Positions 28,020 to 37,314 of a DNA stretch of 64,000 nucleotides are shown here, piece by piece. The notes below the pieces were generated by a model. The model was not told the DNA's origin and did not search any database. It saw nothing but the letters and a program-made list of their open reading frames with translations. Within the stretch, counting starts at the first letter, position 1; each line of letters opens with the position of its first letter. The position numbers were made by a program, and so were the translations under genes. The DNA lies in the NCBI RefSeq assembly GCF_026625645.1, contig NZ_CP113056.1:930001-994000 (forward strand). Reading direction: 5' to 3'. This DNA is from Ancylobacter sp. SL191. Lineage in GTDB: Bacteria > Pseudomonadota > Alphaproteobacteria > Rhizobiales > Xanthobacteraceae.

Positions 28020-28107
28020 CTGCATCTGCAGCGGCCCGAGCGGGCGGCCCGCGTTGACGCCCCGCCTGTGGCGGATCACTCTACCGTCCATGACACATGA
28101 GGCGACC

Positions 28108-28401
28108 ATGGGACTGACGACGCAGGACAAGATTCTGATCGAGACGCGCATCGCCAATGAGAGCCCGTCGGCGACCGCGGCCTACCTCCTGTGGTTCTTC
28201 CTCGGCTTCGTCTCGGCGCACCGTTTCTATCTCGGGCGGCCGGGCACGGCGGTGCTGCAGATCCTCAGCTACTTCCTGGTGATCGGCTTCATCTGGTGGA
28301 TCGTCGACGGCTTTCTCATCCCCGGCATGATCCGCGACAAGCAGGCCGAGCTGCGCCAGCGCTTCGTCACCTCGGCGCTCGCCGAACAGCCCTATCTCTG
28401 A
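28108..28401 (+). CDS. TM2 domain membrane protein
   Basis: A 97-residue protein with two transmembrane helices: AAYLLWFFLGFVSAHRFYLGRP and the following ILSYFLVIGFIWWIVDGFLIP. The first helix carries the TM2 family motif with the FxxHRFYLG signature and the second the WWxxDxF signature. Function unknown. ATG 28108 has a GAGG 5 nt upstream; an in-frame ATG at 28090 is an alternative. It lies between truB and rpsO, unrelated in role to the translation genes around it. Confidence 0.85.
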   Translation: MGLTTQDKILIETRIANESPSATAAYLLWFFLGFVSAHRFYLGRPGTAVLQILSYFLVIGFIWWIVDGFLIPGMIRDKQAELRQRFVTSALAEQPYL

Positions 28402-28635
28402 GCGGCGGCGCCGCTTTCCGGCCCGTGCCGCCCGCCGGCATCGGCTAGCCAACGGCGCGATTTCGTGTATGGTGCCGACGCGTTGCGGACAGGCGTCCGC
28501 GCGACCCGTCTGCTTTGACCGCGCTGGACGACATCCCGGCCCGGCCGAACGACGGACCCGGCAGGCGACCCCGGACAGGGCCTTGAGGCCCGTGCCGCGC
28601 CCGCTCTTTCTTCTAGACACTGAAAGGACCACCCG

Positions 28636-28905
28636 ATGTCGATCACTGCCGAGCGCAAGCAGGCGCTCATCACCGAATACGCCACCAAGCCGGGCGACAC
28701 CGGCTCCGCCGAAGTGCAGGTCGCGATACTCACCGAGCGCATCGCCAACCTCACCGGCCACTTCAAGACCCACGCCAAGGACAACCATTCCCGGCGTGGC
28801 CTGCTGAAGCTGGTGTCCCAGCGCCGTGGCCTCCTCGACTATCTCAAGAAGACCGAGGAAGGCCGCTACAAGGCCCTGATCGAGCGGCTGGGCATTCGCC
28901 GCTGA
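28636..28905 (+). CDS. rpsO: 30S ribosomal protein S15
   Basis: Primary 16S rRNA-binding protein of the 30S platform. It has 89 residues, the canonical length, with [15 protein letters not shown] and the [18 protein letters not shown] rRNA-binding helix. The GAAAGGA ribosome-binding site is well placed. In its leader, GCGGAC-aggc-GTCCGC (28485-28500) can form a small hairpin; S15 regulates its own mRNA in other bacteria, but nothing here proves that. pnp follows after 241 bp. Confidence 0.97.
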   Translation: MSITAERKQALITEYATKPGDTGSAEVQVAILTERIANLTGHFKTHAKDNHSRRGLLKLVSQRRGLLDYLKKTEEGRYKALIERLGIRR

Positions 28906-28916
28906 TGCACGACGCG

Positions 28917-28958
28917 AGGCTCGCGCTGTAACGGCGCGGGCCTCGTGCCTTTGAAGAC
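28917..28958 (+). promoter_or_regulatory. Stem-loop in the rpsO-pnp gap
   Basis: GCACGA (28917-28922) pairs with TCGTGC (28953-28958), with further GC pairing inside. The loop has no T-tract. In E. coli the rpsO-pnp gap holds a terminator and an RNase III hairpin through which PNPase limits its own synthesis; this imperfect structure sits in the same place. The function here is inferred only from position. Confidence 0.35.
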
Positions 28959-29146
28959 GGCGCGCGCGGATGGTCCGCCACGCCGACGACCGTAAAGGCG
29001 GCGGGCATGGGGCTCGCCGCGTCCGACGAGAAGCGGCGCGCCATGGCAGGATCGCCGGGGGCTCGCAGGCAGGTCCGCGTACCGGATCCTGCACCGAGCC
29101 TCTCGCCGTCTTGCCCTGGCCCCGTTTCGGAAAGCCAGAGACAAAC

Positions 29147-31293
29147 ATGTTCGATATTCACCGCGAGGAACTCGATTGGGGTGGGCGCACGCTCGCCCTC
29201 GAGACCGGCCGCATGGCGCGCCAGGCCGATGGCGCCGTGCTCGCGACCTATGGCGACACCACCGTGCTCGCCACCGCCGTTTCCGCCAAGGCGCCCAAGC
29301 CCGGCCAGGACTTCTTCCCGCTGACCGTGAACTACCAGGAAAAGGCCTACGCGGCCGGCCGCATTCCCGGCGGCTATTTCAAGCGTGAAGGCCGTCCGAG
29401 CGAGAAGGAGACGCTGGTCTCCCGCCTCATCGACCGCCCGATCCGCCCGCTCTTCGCCGAAGGCTACAAGAACGACACCCAGGTCGTCGTGACCGTGCTC
29501 TCGCACGATCTCGAAAACGACCCGGACGTGGTCGCCATGGTCGCCGCCTCCGCCGCGCTCACCTTGTCCGGCGTGCCCTTCATGGGCCCGATCGGCGGCG
29601 CCCGCGTCGGCTTCATCGACAATGAGTATGTGCTGAACCCGACCGTCGACGAGGTCAAGGAATCGGCGCTCGACCTCGTGGTCGCCGGCACCGCCGACGC
29701 CGTGCTGATGGTCGAATCGGAAGCCAAGGAGCTGTCCGAGGAAGTCATGCTCGGCGCGGTCATGTTCGGCCACCGTCACTTCCAGCCGGTGATCGACGCG
29801 ATCATCCGTCTCGCCGAGAAGGCCGCCAAGGAGCCGCGCGAGTTCAGCGCTCCCGACCATTCCGCGCTCGAGACCGAGCTGCGCGGCCTGATCGAGGCGG
29901 ACCTGCGCGACGCCTACAAGATCGCCCGCAAGCAGGACCGCTACGAGGCTGTCGGCGCCGCCAAGTCCAAGGCGAAGGCGCATTACGCCGCGCTCGCCGC
30001 CGAGGGCAAGGACGTGCCGGACGCCCAGACCCTTGGCGAAGTGCTCAAGGAGCTCGAGGCTAAGATCGTCCGCTGGACCATCCTCGACGAGGGGATCCGC
30101 ATCGACGGCCGCGACACCAAGACCGTGCGCCCGATCGTCTCCGAAGTCGGCGTGCTGCCGCGCGCCCACGGCTCCTCGCTGTTCACCCGCGGCGAGACGC
30201 AGGCCCTGGTCGTCGCCACGCTCGGCACCGGCGAGGACGAGCAGTACATTGACAGCCTGGAAGGCACCTACAAGGAGCGCTTCCTGCTGCACTACAACTT
30301 CCCCCCTTCTCGGTCGGCGAGACCGGCCGCATGGGTTCGCCCGGCCGTCGCGAGATCGGTCATGGCAAGCTCGCCTGGCGCGCCATCCGCCCGATCCTGC
30401 CGCCCGCGCATGAGTTCCCCTACACGCTGCGGGCGGTGTCCGAGATCCTGGAATCGAACGGCTCCTCCTCGATGGCGACCGTCTGCGGCACCTCCCTGGC
30501 GCTGATGGATGCCGGCGTGCCGCTGCGCCGTCCGGTGGCCGGCATCGCCATGGGCCTCATCCTCGAGGGTGAGCGCTTTGCGGTGCTGACCGACATCCTC
30601 GGCGACGAGGATCATCTCGGCGACATGGACTTCAAGGTGGCCGGCACCGAGAAGGGCGTCACCGCCCTTCAGATGGACATCAAGATCGCCGGCATCACCG
30701 AGGAGATCATGAAGGTCGCCCTCGGCCAGGCGAAGGATGGCCGCGCGCACATTCTCGGCGAGATGAGCAAGGCGCTGACCGGCGCCCGCGCCGAACTCGG
30801 CGAGCATGCCCCGCGCATCGAGGTGATCCAGATCCCGGTCGACAAGATCCGTGAAGTGATCGGCTCGGGCGGCAAGGTGATCCGCGAGATCGTCGAGAAG
30901 ACCGGCGCCAAGATCAACATCGAGGACGACGGCACCGTGAAGGTCGCCTCCGCCTCGGGCGAGTCGATCAAGGCCGCGCTGAACTGGATCAAGTCCATCG
31001 CCTCCGAGCCCGAGATCGGCCAGATCTACGAGGGTACGGTGGTGAAGGTGGTCGATTTCGGCGCTTTCGTGAACTTCTTCGGCGCCAAGGACGGCCTCGT
31101 GCACGTCTCGCAGCTCGCCAAGGAGCGGGTGGCGAAGCCCTCCGACGTCGTCAAGGAAGGCGAGAAGGTCAAGGTCAAGCTGCTCGGCTTCGACGAGCGC
31201 GGCAAGACCCGCCTGTCCATGAAGGTCGTCGACCAGGAGACCGGCGAAGACCTCGAGGCGAAGGGCAAGGCCGACGAGCCGGCCGCCGACTGA
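29147..31293 (+). CDS. pnp: Polyribonucleotide nucleotidyltransferase (PNPase), reading frame broken by one missing base
   Basis: 3'-5' phosphorolytic exoribonuclease and degradosome component. The first frame covers 29147 to about 30300 and ends its homology at LHYNFPP; homology resumes in another frame at [20 protein letters not shown]. The break is at the six-C run 30301-30306, where seven positions (CNNCCC-type) are expected. Restoring one base gives 715 residues, exactly the family length, with both RNase PH domains, KH ([12 protein letters not shown]) and S1 ([15 protein letters not shown]). ATG 29147 follows rpsO. Because everything else is intact and pnp is important, a sequencing error is the likeliest cause. 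Confidence 0.93.
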
Positions 31294-31306
31294 GGCCTTT
31301 GGGGGC

Positions 31307-31331
31307 GCCGGGCTTCCGCCCGGCTTCTTCC
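31307..31331 (+). terminator. First hairpin downstream of pnp
   Basis: GCCGGGC (31307-31313) pairs with GCCCGGC (31318-31324) around TTCC, followed by the pyrimidine-rich TTCTTCC. A short terminator-like structure 13 bp after the pnp stop; a stronger one follows at 31349. Confidence 0.5.
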
Positions 31332-31348
31332 TCCTGACGGAATCGAAA

Positions 31349-31374
31349 AGGGCGGCCGCGCGGCCGCCCTTTTT
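31349..31374. terminator. Bidirectional intrinsic terminator between pnp and the chemoreceptor gene
   Basis: A perfect 22-bp palindrome (31349-31370; arms AGGGCGGCCGC and GCGGCCGCCCT) flanked by AAA on the left and TTTT on the right, so it reads as a T-tailed hairpin on both strands. It separates the convergent pnp and methyl-accepting chemotaxis genes and probably stops transcription from both sides. Confidence 0.8.
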
Positions 31375-31405
31375 GCTGTCTGGGGCATGTCGCCCGGTGC
31401 GTGCC

Positions 31406-33430
31406 TCAGGCGGCGCGCACCGTCTCGACGAAGCTGTGAACTTCCTGGCGCAGGGCGACCGCCTGCTGGGACAGGTCGCGGGCGAAGGACAGCACCTGAT
31501 GGGCGGCGACCGAGGAGGCTTGCGCGGCCTTCTCCACCGCACCCATGCTGCTCGTCACTTCCTTGGTCCCGTTCGCCGCCTGCTGGATCGAGCGGGCGAC
31601 CTCCGAGGTGGTGGCCTGCTGCTCCGCCATGGCGGCGGCGATGGCGGAGGCCGAGGCGCGCAGCTCCGCGATGGTCCGGCTGAAGCCGGTGATCGATCCC
31701 AGCACATCCCCGGTCGAGGCCTGGATGCCAGAGACGCGCTCGGATATGCCGGCGGTGGCGGTGGCCGTCTGGCCGGCCAGCGTCTTCACCTCCTGCGCCA
31801 CCACGGCGAAGCCGCGACCCGCCTCGCCGGCGCGGGCCGACTCGATGGTGGCGTTGAGCGCGAGCATGTTGGTCTGGCCGGCAATGGTGTCGATCAGGCT
31901 GATGATGGTGCCGATCTGCTCCGCCGCCGAGCGCAGATGCGTCATCTGGCCACTCGTCGAATCGACCTCGGTGACGGCGCGTTCGGTCATGGTGGTGGAC
32001 TGGTGCAGCCGCTCGCCGATCTCATGCGCCGAGGCCGACAGCTCCTCAATGGCGGCCGCGACGGCCTGCACGTTGGAGGTGGCGAGCTGGGCCGCCGCGC
32101 TGACCGAGGCCGCCTGGGCGGTGGTCTCGTCGGCGGTGGCGTTGAGGCTTTCCGAGGCGGTCTGCAGCTCGCTCGCCGCCGTCGCGACGGTGTCGACGAC
32201 GGCGCCGACCGCCGCCTCGAACTGGTTGGCGAGTTGGTGCATCTCCTCGCGCCGACGCATCGCCGCCATATGCTCGGCCGCCTCGTTCTCCGCCCGCTCG
32301 CGCTCGGCCTCGGCCAGGCTATCGCGGAACAGGGTGAGGCAGCGGGCCTGGTCGCCGATCTCGTCGCGGCGTTCGGCATGGGGGATCTCGGCGGTGAGAT
32401 CGCCACCCGACACATGCTCCATCGCCTCGCTGACGTCGCGCACCGGGCGGGCAATGCCGAGGAAGGAATAGATGGCGGCGGCAATGGCGGCGAGAATGGC
32501 GATAACGGAGAAGATGAGGATCTGCGCCATGCCCGTGGCCAGCGCTTCGTCCGAAGCGATCTGCGCCTCAATGGCCTGGTCGGTGCTCTCCTTGGTCACG
32601 TCGCTCAACAGGCGCGTCGCCTCCTCCAGCGCCGGCTCGCTGCGCTCGGCGACGAGCTTGGCCCGGCTCTGGATTTCCTCGATGCCTTCATTGATCGTCG
32701 TGACATATTCCGCGAAATCCTTGCGGATCGTCTCCATCGTGGCGGCGATCATCGCATTGCTGCCGAACTGCTCGCCGACATCCTTCATCACCTGCTCGGC
32801 CCGCGCCTGCATCGAGACGATCAGCGGGAGCTTGGTGGTGTCGCCTTCCAGAATGAACAGCGCGGCGGCGAGGTTGATGGCGTCGACGAGCTGGTCGAGC
32901 GGCTGCACATTGCTCGCCATGTCGGGCTGCTCGGCCTCCAGAAGCTGGCCATAGAGTGTCGAGAAGCCGGTGCGCACGCGCATGGCGAGGGCGCCGCGGC
33001 TGTCCACCGCATTGAGCTGGACCGCCTGCGACTTGCGGATTTCCGCCGAAACGGCGCCGACGTCGCGCAGCTTCTCCTTCAGCTTGCGGAACACCTCGCG
33101 ATCATCGTCATGGGTCTCGAGTTCCATCAGCCGGTCGAGCCGGGACTGCGCGCCGGCAATGTCGACCTTCACCTTGCGCAGAAACTCGTCATTGCGCGGG
33201 TTGGCGAAAGAGAGCTGCAGGCGCGTCTCGTTCTGGCGGATATTGGCGAGCGCGATGGAGACCTGCTCGGCCTCCTTCAGAATCTGGCTCTGGCGGAGAG
33301 CGACCTCATCCGCCGCCTCAATCCCGCTGATGGCGATATGGCGGCTCAGGATTACGCTGGCGGAGAGAAGGATCAGCAGGCCGGACATGATGCCCAGCTT
33401 CCACGCGATCCCAAGGCGCATTCCCAACAT
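31406..33430 (-). CDS. Methyl-accepting chemotaxis protein
   Basis: Transmembrane chemoreceptor signalling through CheA/CheW. It has 674 residues: an N-terminal TM helix ([19 protein letters not shown]), a large periplasmic four-helix-type sensor (about 35-300), a second TM ([24 protein letters not shown] split by positions about 310-330), a HAMP domain, and the cytoplasmic signalling domain with the conserved hairpin tip region [19 protein letters not shown]. Glu/Gln-rich methylation helices flank it. No C-terminal CheR-binding pentapeptide is seen. The ligand is unknown and no che genes are near. Confidence 0.93.
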   Translation of the reverse strand: MLGMRLGIAWKLGIMSGLLILLSASVILSRHIAISGIEAADEVALRQSQILKEAEQVSIALANIRQNETRLQLSFANPRNDEFLRKVKVDIAGAQSRLDRLMELETHDDDREVFRKLKEKLRDVGAVSAEIRKSQAVQLNAVDSRGALAMRVRTGFSTLYGQLLEAEQPDMASNVQPLDQLVDAINLAAALFILEGDTTKLPLIVSMQARAEQVMKDVGEQFGSNAMIAATMETIRKDFAEYVTTINEGIEEIQSRAKLVAERSEPALEEATRLLSDVTKESTDQAIEAQIASDEALATGMAQILIFSVIAILAAIAAAIYSFLGIARPVRDVSEAMEHVSGGDLTAEIPHAERRDEIGDQARCLTLFRDSLAEAERERAENEAAEHMAAMRRREEMHQLANQFEAAVGAVVDTVATAASELQTASESLNATADETTAQAASVSAAAQLATSNVQAVAAAIEELSASAHEIGERLHQSTTMTERAVTEVDSTSGQMTHLRSAAEQIGTIISLIDTIAGQTNMLALNATIESARAGEAGRGFAVVAQEVKTLAGQTATATAGISERVSGIQASTGDVLGSITGFSRTIAELRASASAIAAAMAEQQATTSEVARSIQQAANGTKEVTSSMGAVEKAAQASSVAAHQVLSFARDLSQQAVALRQEVHSFVETVRAA

Positions 33431-33545
33431 CGGGGGACTCCTAAAATGGTGTTGCCCGGAGAAGACCCCAACTGGCTTGCTTGAGACTTGCGGATTGTCG
33501 GGTATCCCGTTGCCCGTAGGCCGGGCTGATGCCCATCGACAGGCA

Positions 33546-33589
33546 TTGGACAGGAAGCGCGACTCATATTAGAATCATTCTAATATGAG
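33546..33589 (+). promoter_or_regulatory. mbfA promoter with 27-bp palindromic Irr-type operator
   Basis: TTGGAC (33546-33551) and TAGAAT (33570-33575), spaced 18 bp, form a good promoter. A perfect palindrome with 13-bp arms and one central base spans 33563-33589 (CTCATATTAGAAT / ATTCTAATATGAG), covering the -10 element and the likely start of transcription. Its core TTAGAA-N3-TTCTAA matches the ICE motif bound by the haem-responsive iron regulator Irr in Rhizobiales, known to repress mbfA when iron is scarce. The right arm also contains part of the ribosome-binding site GAGGGG. Confidence 0.8.
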
Positions 33590-33595
33590 GGGCCC

Positions 33596-34552
33596 ATGAA
33601 GCGTTTCCACGACCTGTCCGAAGCCGAGATTCTGGCGCTCGCCATCTCCAGCGAGGAGGAGGATGCGCGCATCTATCTCCAGTTCGCCAACCGGCTGAAG
33701 GCCGATTACCCGGCCACGGCCGCCCTGTTTGAGCGCATGGCGCAGGAGGAACACGGCCACCGCCACGCCTTGCATGAGATGTTCACCCGCAAGTTCGGCG
33801 GCGAACTTCCCTATATCACCCGGCAGGACGTGAAGGGCTTTCTGAAGCGCGACCCGATCTGGCTGCTGGAGACGCTGCGCATCGACACGGTGCGCCGGCA
33901 GGCTGAAGTGATGGAGTACGAGGCGCAGCAATTCTACATCAAGGCCGCCGCCCGCACCCGCGATGCCGATACGCACCAGCTTCTGGCCGACCTCGCCGAG
34001 GCCGAGGGGAGGCATGAGACGCTGGCGCAGGAGCTCGGCGGGCAGATCGAGACCAGCGGCGCCAAGGAAACCGAGGACGCGGCGGCGCACCGCATCTTCG
34101 TGCTGCAGATCGTCCAGCCGGGGCTCGCCGGGCTGATCGACGGCTCGATCTCGACGCTGGCGCCAATCTTCGCCGCCGCTTTCGCCACGCAGGATAGCTG
34201 GGCCGCCTTCCTTGTCGGCCTTGCCGCCTCCATCGGCGCGGGCATCTCCATGGGCCTCACCGAAGGACTGTCGGATGACGGCGCCATTACCGGGCGCGGC
34301 AGCCCCTGGCCGCGTGGCATCGCCTGCGGGGTGATGACCATGCTGGGCGGGCTCGGCCATACCCTGCCCTATCTGATCCCGGATTTCTGGACCGCCACCG
34401 CCGTCGCCGGGGTCGTCGTCGCCATCGAGCTCGCCGCTATCGCCTATGTGCGCATGCGCTACATGGAGACGCCGTTCACCTCGGCCATCGTGCAGGTGGT
34501 GCTGGGCGGCATCCTCGTCCTGCTCGCCGGCATCTTCATCGGCTCGTCCTGA
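33596..34552 (+). CDS. mbfA: Membrane-bound ferritin-like iron exporter (MbfA)
   Basis: A 318-residue protein joining an N-terminal ferritin/rubrerythrin-like domain to a C-terminal VIT1/CCC1-type membrane domain; in Bradyrhizobium and Agrobacterium MbfA exports iron and protects against iron and peroxide stress. Di-iron ligands are visible in SSEEEDARIYLQF and AQEEHGHRHAL and again in AEAEGRHETLAQE-like segment near residue 140. The membrane part has about five helices with GLIDGSISTLAPIFAAAFA and SMGLTEGLSDDG, the usual CCC1-type signature. GAGGGG precedes the ATG by 4 nt. The gene sits directly behind an Irr-type operator, consistent with induction at high iron. Confidence 0.92.
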   Translation: MKRFHDLSEAEILALAISSEEEDARIYLQFANRLKADYPATAALFERMAQEEHGHRHALHEMFTRKFGGELPYITRQDVKGFLKRDPIWLLETLRIDTVRRQAEVMEYEAQQFYIKAAARTRDADTHQLLADLAEAEGRHETLAQELGGQIETSGAKETEDAAAHRIFVLQIVQPGLAGLIDGSISTLAPIFAAAFATQDSWAAFLVGLAASIGAGISMGLTEGLSDDGAITGRGSPWPRGIACGVMTMLGGLGHTLPYLIPDFWTATAVAGVVVAIELAAIAYVRMRYMETPFTSAIVQVVLGGILVLLAGIFIGSS

Positions 34553-34558
34553 CCTCGC

Positions 34559-35560
34559 TCAGGCAAAGGCGGCGAGCGCCTTCTGCAGCGTCGGCCGGTC
34601 CCAACCGGCGCGCAGCGCGAGCATGAGCAAGAGCCGCGCCTTCGGGCCGGGCAGGAAGCCGGCGGCGAGGGCGCCGCGCCCGATCAGGTCGATTTCCGAG
34701 CCGGGATAGCCATAGGTGCGCTCGAAGGCGGGGCCGGACAGCGTCCGGCTCGCCAGCACGACGGGAAGGCGCGCGGCAACCTCGCCGACGATCTCCGCCA
34801 CCGGGCCGGGCACATGGCCGGCGCCGGCGCCCTCAATGACGAGGCCGGCAAAGCCGAGACCGGGCGTCGCGGCGATCAGCCGGCCGTCATCGCCCATGCC
34901 GATCTTGATGAGCGCCACCGCCGGCGCGTTCCCACCCGCGATGGCCAAGGGTGGCAGGTCGAGCGGGGCAACGCGGGTGAACAGGCGCACGCGCCCTTCC
35001 GCCACCAGCCCGAGCGGACCGCCATTATCCGAGGCGAAGGCCGAGGTGAGGCTGGTATGACCTTTGCGCACGAAGCGCGCGGCGTGGATCTCGTCATTCA
35101 GCACCACCAGCGTGCCGAGCCCGCGCGCCGCCGGGCTCGCGGCGACGAGGGCGGCGGCGAGCAGATTGGCGGGGCCATCGGCACCGGGCTGCTGGGGTCC
35201 GCGCATGGCGCCGACCACCACCACGGGTTTCGGCCCGCGCAGCAGCAGGTCGAGGAGGAAAGCGGTCTCCTCGATCGTGTCCGTGCCCTGAATGACCACG
35301 GCGCCGTCGATGTCGCCATCGAAGCCCGCTTCAATGGTGGCGGCGACGGAAAGGATGTTCTCCACCGTCAGCGAGGAACTGCCGACCTTGAAAGGGGAGC
35401 GCGCCTCGATCTGCGCCACCTCTGCAAGGCCCGGCACGGCGGCCACCAGCTCGGCGGCGCCCAGCGTCGGCGCGATGCCGCCAGTGCCCGAGCCGGTCAT
35501 GGTGATCGTGCCGCCCAGCGACAGGACGAGGAGGCGCGGCAGGCGGGAAAGGGTGGCCAT
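34559..35560 (-). CDS. Asparaginase
   Basis: Hydrolyses L-asparagine to aspartate and ammonia. It has 333 residues. The first catalytic Thr is in LSLGGTITMT (Thr near residue 19) and the second triad in QGTDTIEETAF; GAMRGPQQPGADGPANL is the usual substrate-binding segment. There is no clear signal peptide, so it is probably cytosolic, though the N-terminus is hydrophobic. The C-terminal 30 residues (GFLPGPKARLLLMLAL) match the type I/II family. The ATG at 35560 is chosen since upstream codons have no family resemblance. It lies 67 bp after the ABM gene on the same strand and may or may not share its transcript. Confidence 0.9.
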   Translation of the reverse strand: MATLSRLPRLLVLSLGGTITMTGSGTGGIAPTLGAAELVAAVPGLAEVAQIEARSPFKVGSSSLTVENILSVAATIEAGFDGDIDGAVVIQGTDTIEETAFLLDLLLRGPKPVVVVGAMRGPQQPGADGPANLLAAALVAASPAARGLGTLVVLNDEIHAARFVRKGHTSLTSAFASDNGGPLGLVAEGRVRLFTRVAPLDLPPLAIAGGNAPAVALIKIGMGDDGRLIAATPGLGFAGLVIEGAGAGHVPGPVAEIVGEVAARLPVVLASRTLSGPAFERTYGYPGSEIDLIGRGALAAGFLPGPKARLLLMLALRAGWDRPTLQKALAAFA

Positions 35561-35627
35561 GGTCGTTCCGGCGGGTGCGTGAGCGTCGGCGTTCCTATAG
35601 CCCCGCGACGCCCGCTTGTCCCGCCCA

Positions 35628-35981
35628 TCAGGGCGCCGGCGGATGAACGGCGCGGCTGTCGGCCGGCGCATCCTCCCGCGCCTCCATCCCGTAATCGCGC
35701 AGCACACCGGCGACACGGAGCCGGTAATTGGCGAAGACGCCGCCGCGTCCTTGCGTCTGCGCGCTGCGGTGCGACGGCAGGCAGCGCCAGGCGCGTACCG
35801 CCTCCTCGTCGCGCCAGAAGGAGAGCGAGAGCAGCTTGCCGGGCTCGGTCAGGCTCTCGAAGCGCTCCACCGAGATGAAGCCGTCGCGGCCAATGAGGTC
35901 CGCGCGCAGGGCGGCGGCCAGCTCCAGATAATGCGCCCGCTCGCCCTCAGCCGGCCAGACCTCGAAGATCACCGCGATCAT
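35628..35981 (-). CDS. Antibiotic biosynthesis monooxygenase (ABM) domain protein
   Basis: A 117-residue dimeric ferredoxin-like fold protein of the ABM family: FEVWPAEGERAHYLELAAAL and GFISVERFESLTEPGKLLSLSFWRDEEAVRAWR are typical. In related proteins this fold acts as cofactor-free oxygenase or a small-molecule-binding stress protein; the substrate here is unknown. It starts 4 bp after glcF and is the last gene of the glycolate oxidase operon. The C-terminal 15 residues are Pro/Ala-rich. Confidence 0.82.
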   Translation of the reverse strand: MIAVIFEVWPAEGERAHYLELAAALRADLIGRDGFISVERFESLTEPGKLLSLSFWRDEEAVRAWRCLPSHRSAQTQGRGGVFANYRLRVAGVLRDYGMEAREDAPADSRAVHPPAP

Positions 35982-35985
35982 CGGT

Positions 35986-37311
35986 TCACTCCGCCGCCAC
36001 AGCCGGAAGAAGGGGGACCGGGAAGGGCGAGGGCCCGCCCGTCGCCCAATCCAGCAGTTCCACCGTATGCACGACAGGGATCGAGGTGCCGCCGCCGATC
36101 TGCGTCATGCAGCCAATATTGCCGGCGGCGATGATCTGCGGCTGGGTGCGCTCGATATTGGCCACCTTGCGGTCGCGCAGCTTCCCGGCGATTTCCGGCT
36201 GGAGAATGTTGTAGGTGCCGGCCGAGCCACAGCACAGATGCCCCTCGGCGGGCTCCAGCACGGTGAAGCCGGCCTTCGCCAGCAGCGCCTTGGGGGCGGT
36301 GCGCACCTTCTGCCCGTGCTGCAGCGAGCAGGCGGCATGATAGGCGACGCGCAGCCCGGCCGGGATCACCGGCACGGGAAGCTCGCGCTCCACGAGGAAC
36401 TCGCTCACATCCTTCGCCAGCGCCGAGACCTTCGCCGCCTTCTCGGCATAGGCCGGATCGGTGCGCAGCATATGGCCGTAATCCTTGATCGTCGTGCCGC
36501 AACCCGAGGTGGTCACAAGGATCGCGTCGAGCCCCTCGCCCTGAATCTCGCGCCACCAGGCATCGACATTGGCGCGGGCATTGGCGAGCGCGGGCTCTTC
36601 CTTGCCCATGTGATGGGTGAGCGAGCCGCAGCAGCCCCCGCCGACCGGGCGGACGATCTCGACACCCATGCGCGTCATCAGGCGGATCGCGGCCTCGTCG
36701 ATCTCCGGGCGCAGCACCGGCTGGGCGCAGCCATCGAGCAGCGCGACGCGGGCGCGGCGCGGACCCTTCGCCGGGAAGCGCCGCTCGCCCTCGCTCGCCG
36801 ACCGCGTGGCGGGGCGCGACGGCGCGAGGCGCAGCATAGCGGCAAGCGGGCGCAAAGCGGGGATGGCGTCGAACAGGCCGGCGAAGGGTTTCGCCACCAT
36901 CGCCCCGCCAATGGCGAGGCGGAACAGCCGGCGGCTCGGCAGCACGCGGGCGAGCAGGGCGCGGATCATCCGGTCGGCAAAGGGCCGCTCATAGGTCTTC
37001 TCAATATGATCGCGCGCGTGATCGACGAGGTGCATGTAATGCACGCCCGAGGGGCAGGTGGTCATGCAGGACAGGCAGGACAGGCAGCGGTCAATATGCT
37101 TGGCGACCTCGGGCGTCGCCGGCCGGTCATTCTCCAGCATGTCCTTGATGAGGTAGATTCTTCCGCGCGGCGAATCGAGCTCGTCGCCCAAGAGCACATA
37201 GGTCGGGCAGGTCGCGGTGCAGAAGCCGCAATGGACGCACGCGCGGAGAACCTGTTCAGACCGTGCCGTCTGCGGATCGGCGAGCTGGGCGAGAGAGAAG
37301 CTGGTCTGCAT
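35986..37311 (-). CDS. glcF: Glycolate oxidase iron-sulfur subunit
   Basis: Electron-transfer subunit of membrane-associated glycolate oxidase (GlcDEF), which oxidises glycolate to glyoxylate. It has 441 residues. Two 4Fe-4S motifs are visible: C25-x2-C28-x2-C31-x3-C35 (CVHCGFCTATCP) and C76-x2-C79-x2-C82-x3-C86 (CLSCLSCMTTCP). Two CCG cysteine-rich domains follow (GGGCCGSLTHH and HLCCGSAGTYN). It starts 3 bp after the glcE stop, so the pair is tightly coupled. Confidence 0.95.
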   Translation of the reverse strand: MQTSFSLAQLADPQTARSEQVLRACVHCGFCTATCPTYVLLGDELDSPRGRIYLIKDMLENDRPATPEVAKHIDRCLSCLSCMTTCPSGVHYMHLVDHARDHIEKTYERPFADRMIRALLARVLPSRRLFRLAIGGAMVAKPFAGLFDAIPALRPLAAMLRLAPSRPATRSASEGERRFPAKGPRRARVALLDGCAQPVLRPEIDEAAIRLMTRMGVEIVRPVGGGCCGSLTHHMGKEEPALANARANVDAWWREIQGEGLDAILVTTSGCGTTIKDYGHMLRTDPAYAEKAAKVSALAKDVSEFLVERELPVPVIPAGLRVAYHAACSLQHGQKVRTAPKALLAKAGFTVLEPAEGHLCCGSAGTYNILQPEIAGKLRDRKVANIERTQPQIIAAGNIGCMTQIGGGTSIPVVHTVELLDWATGGPSPFPVPLLPAVAAE

Positions 37312-37314
37312 GGC

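Noticed and set aside
30331..31293. Second half of pnp as a separate gene
   Set aside because: It lacks a ribosome-binding site and continues the PNPase domain seamlessly after a one-base correction.
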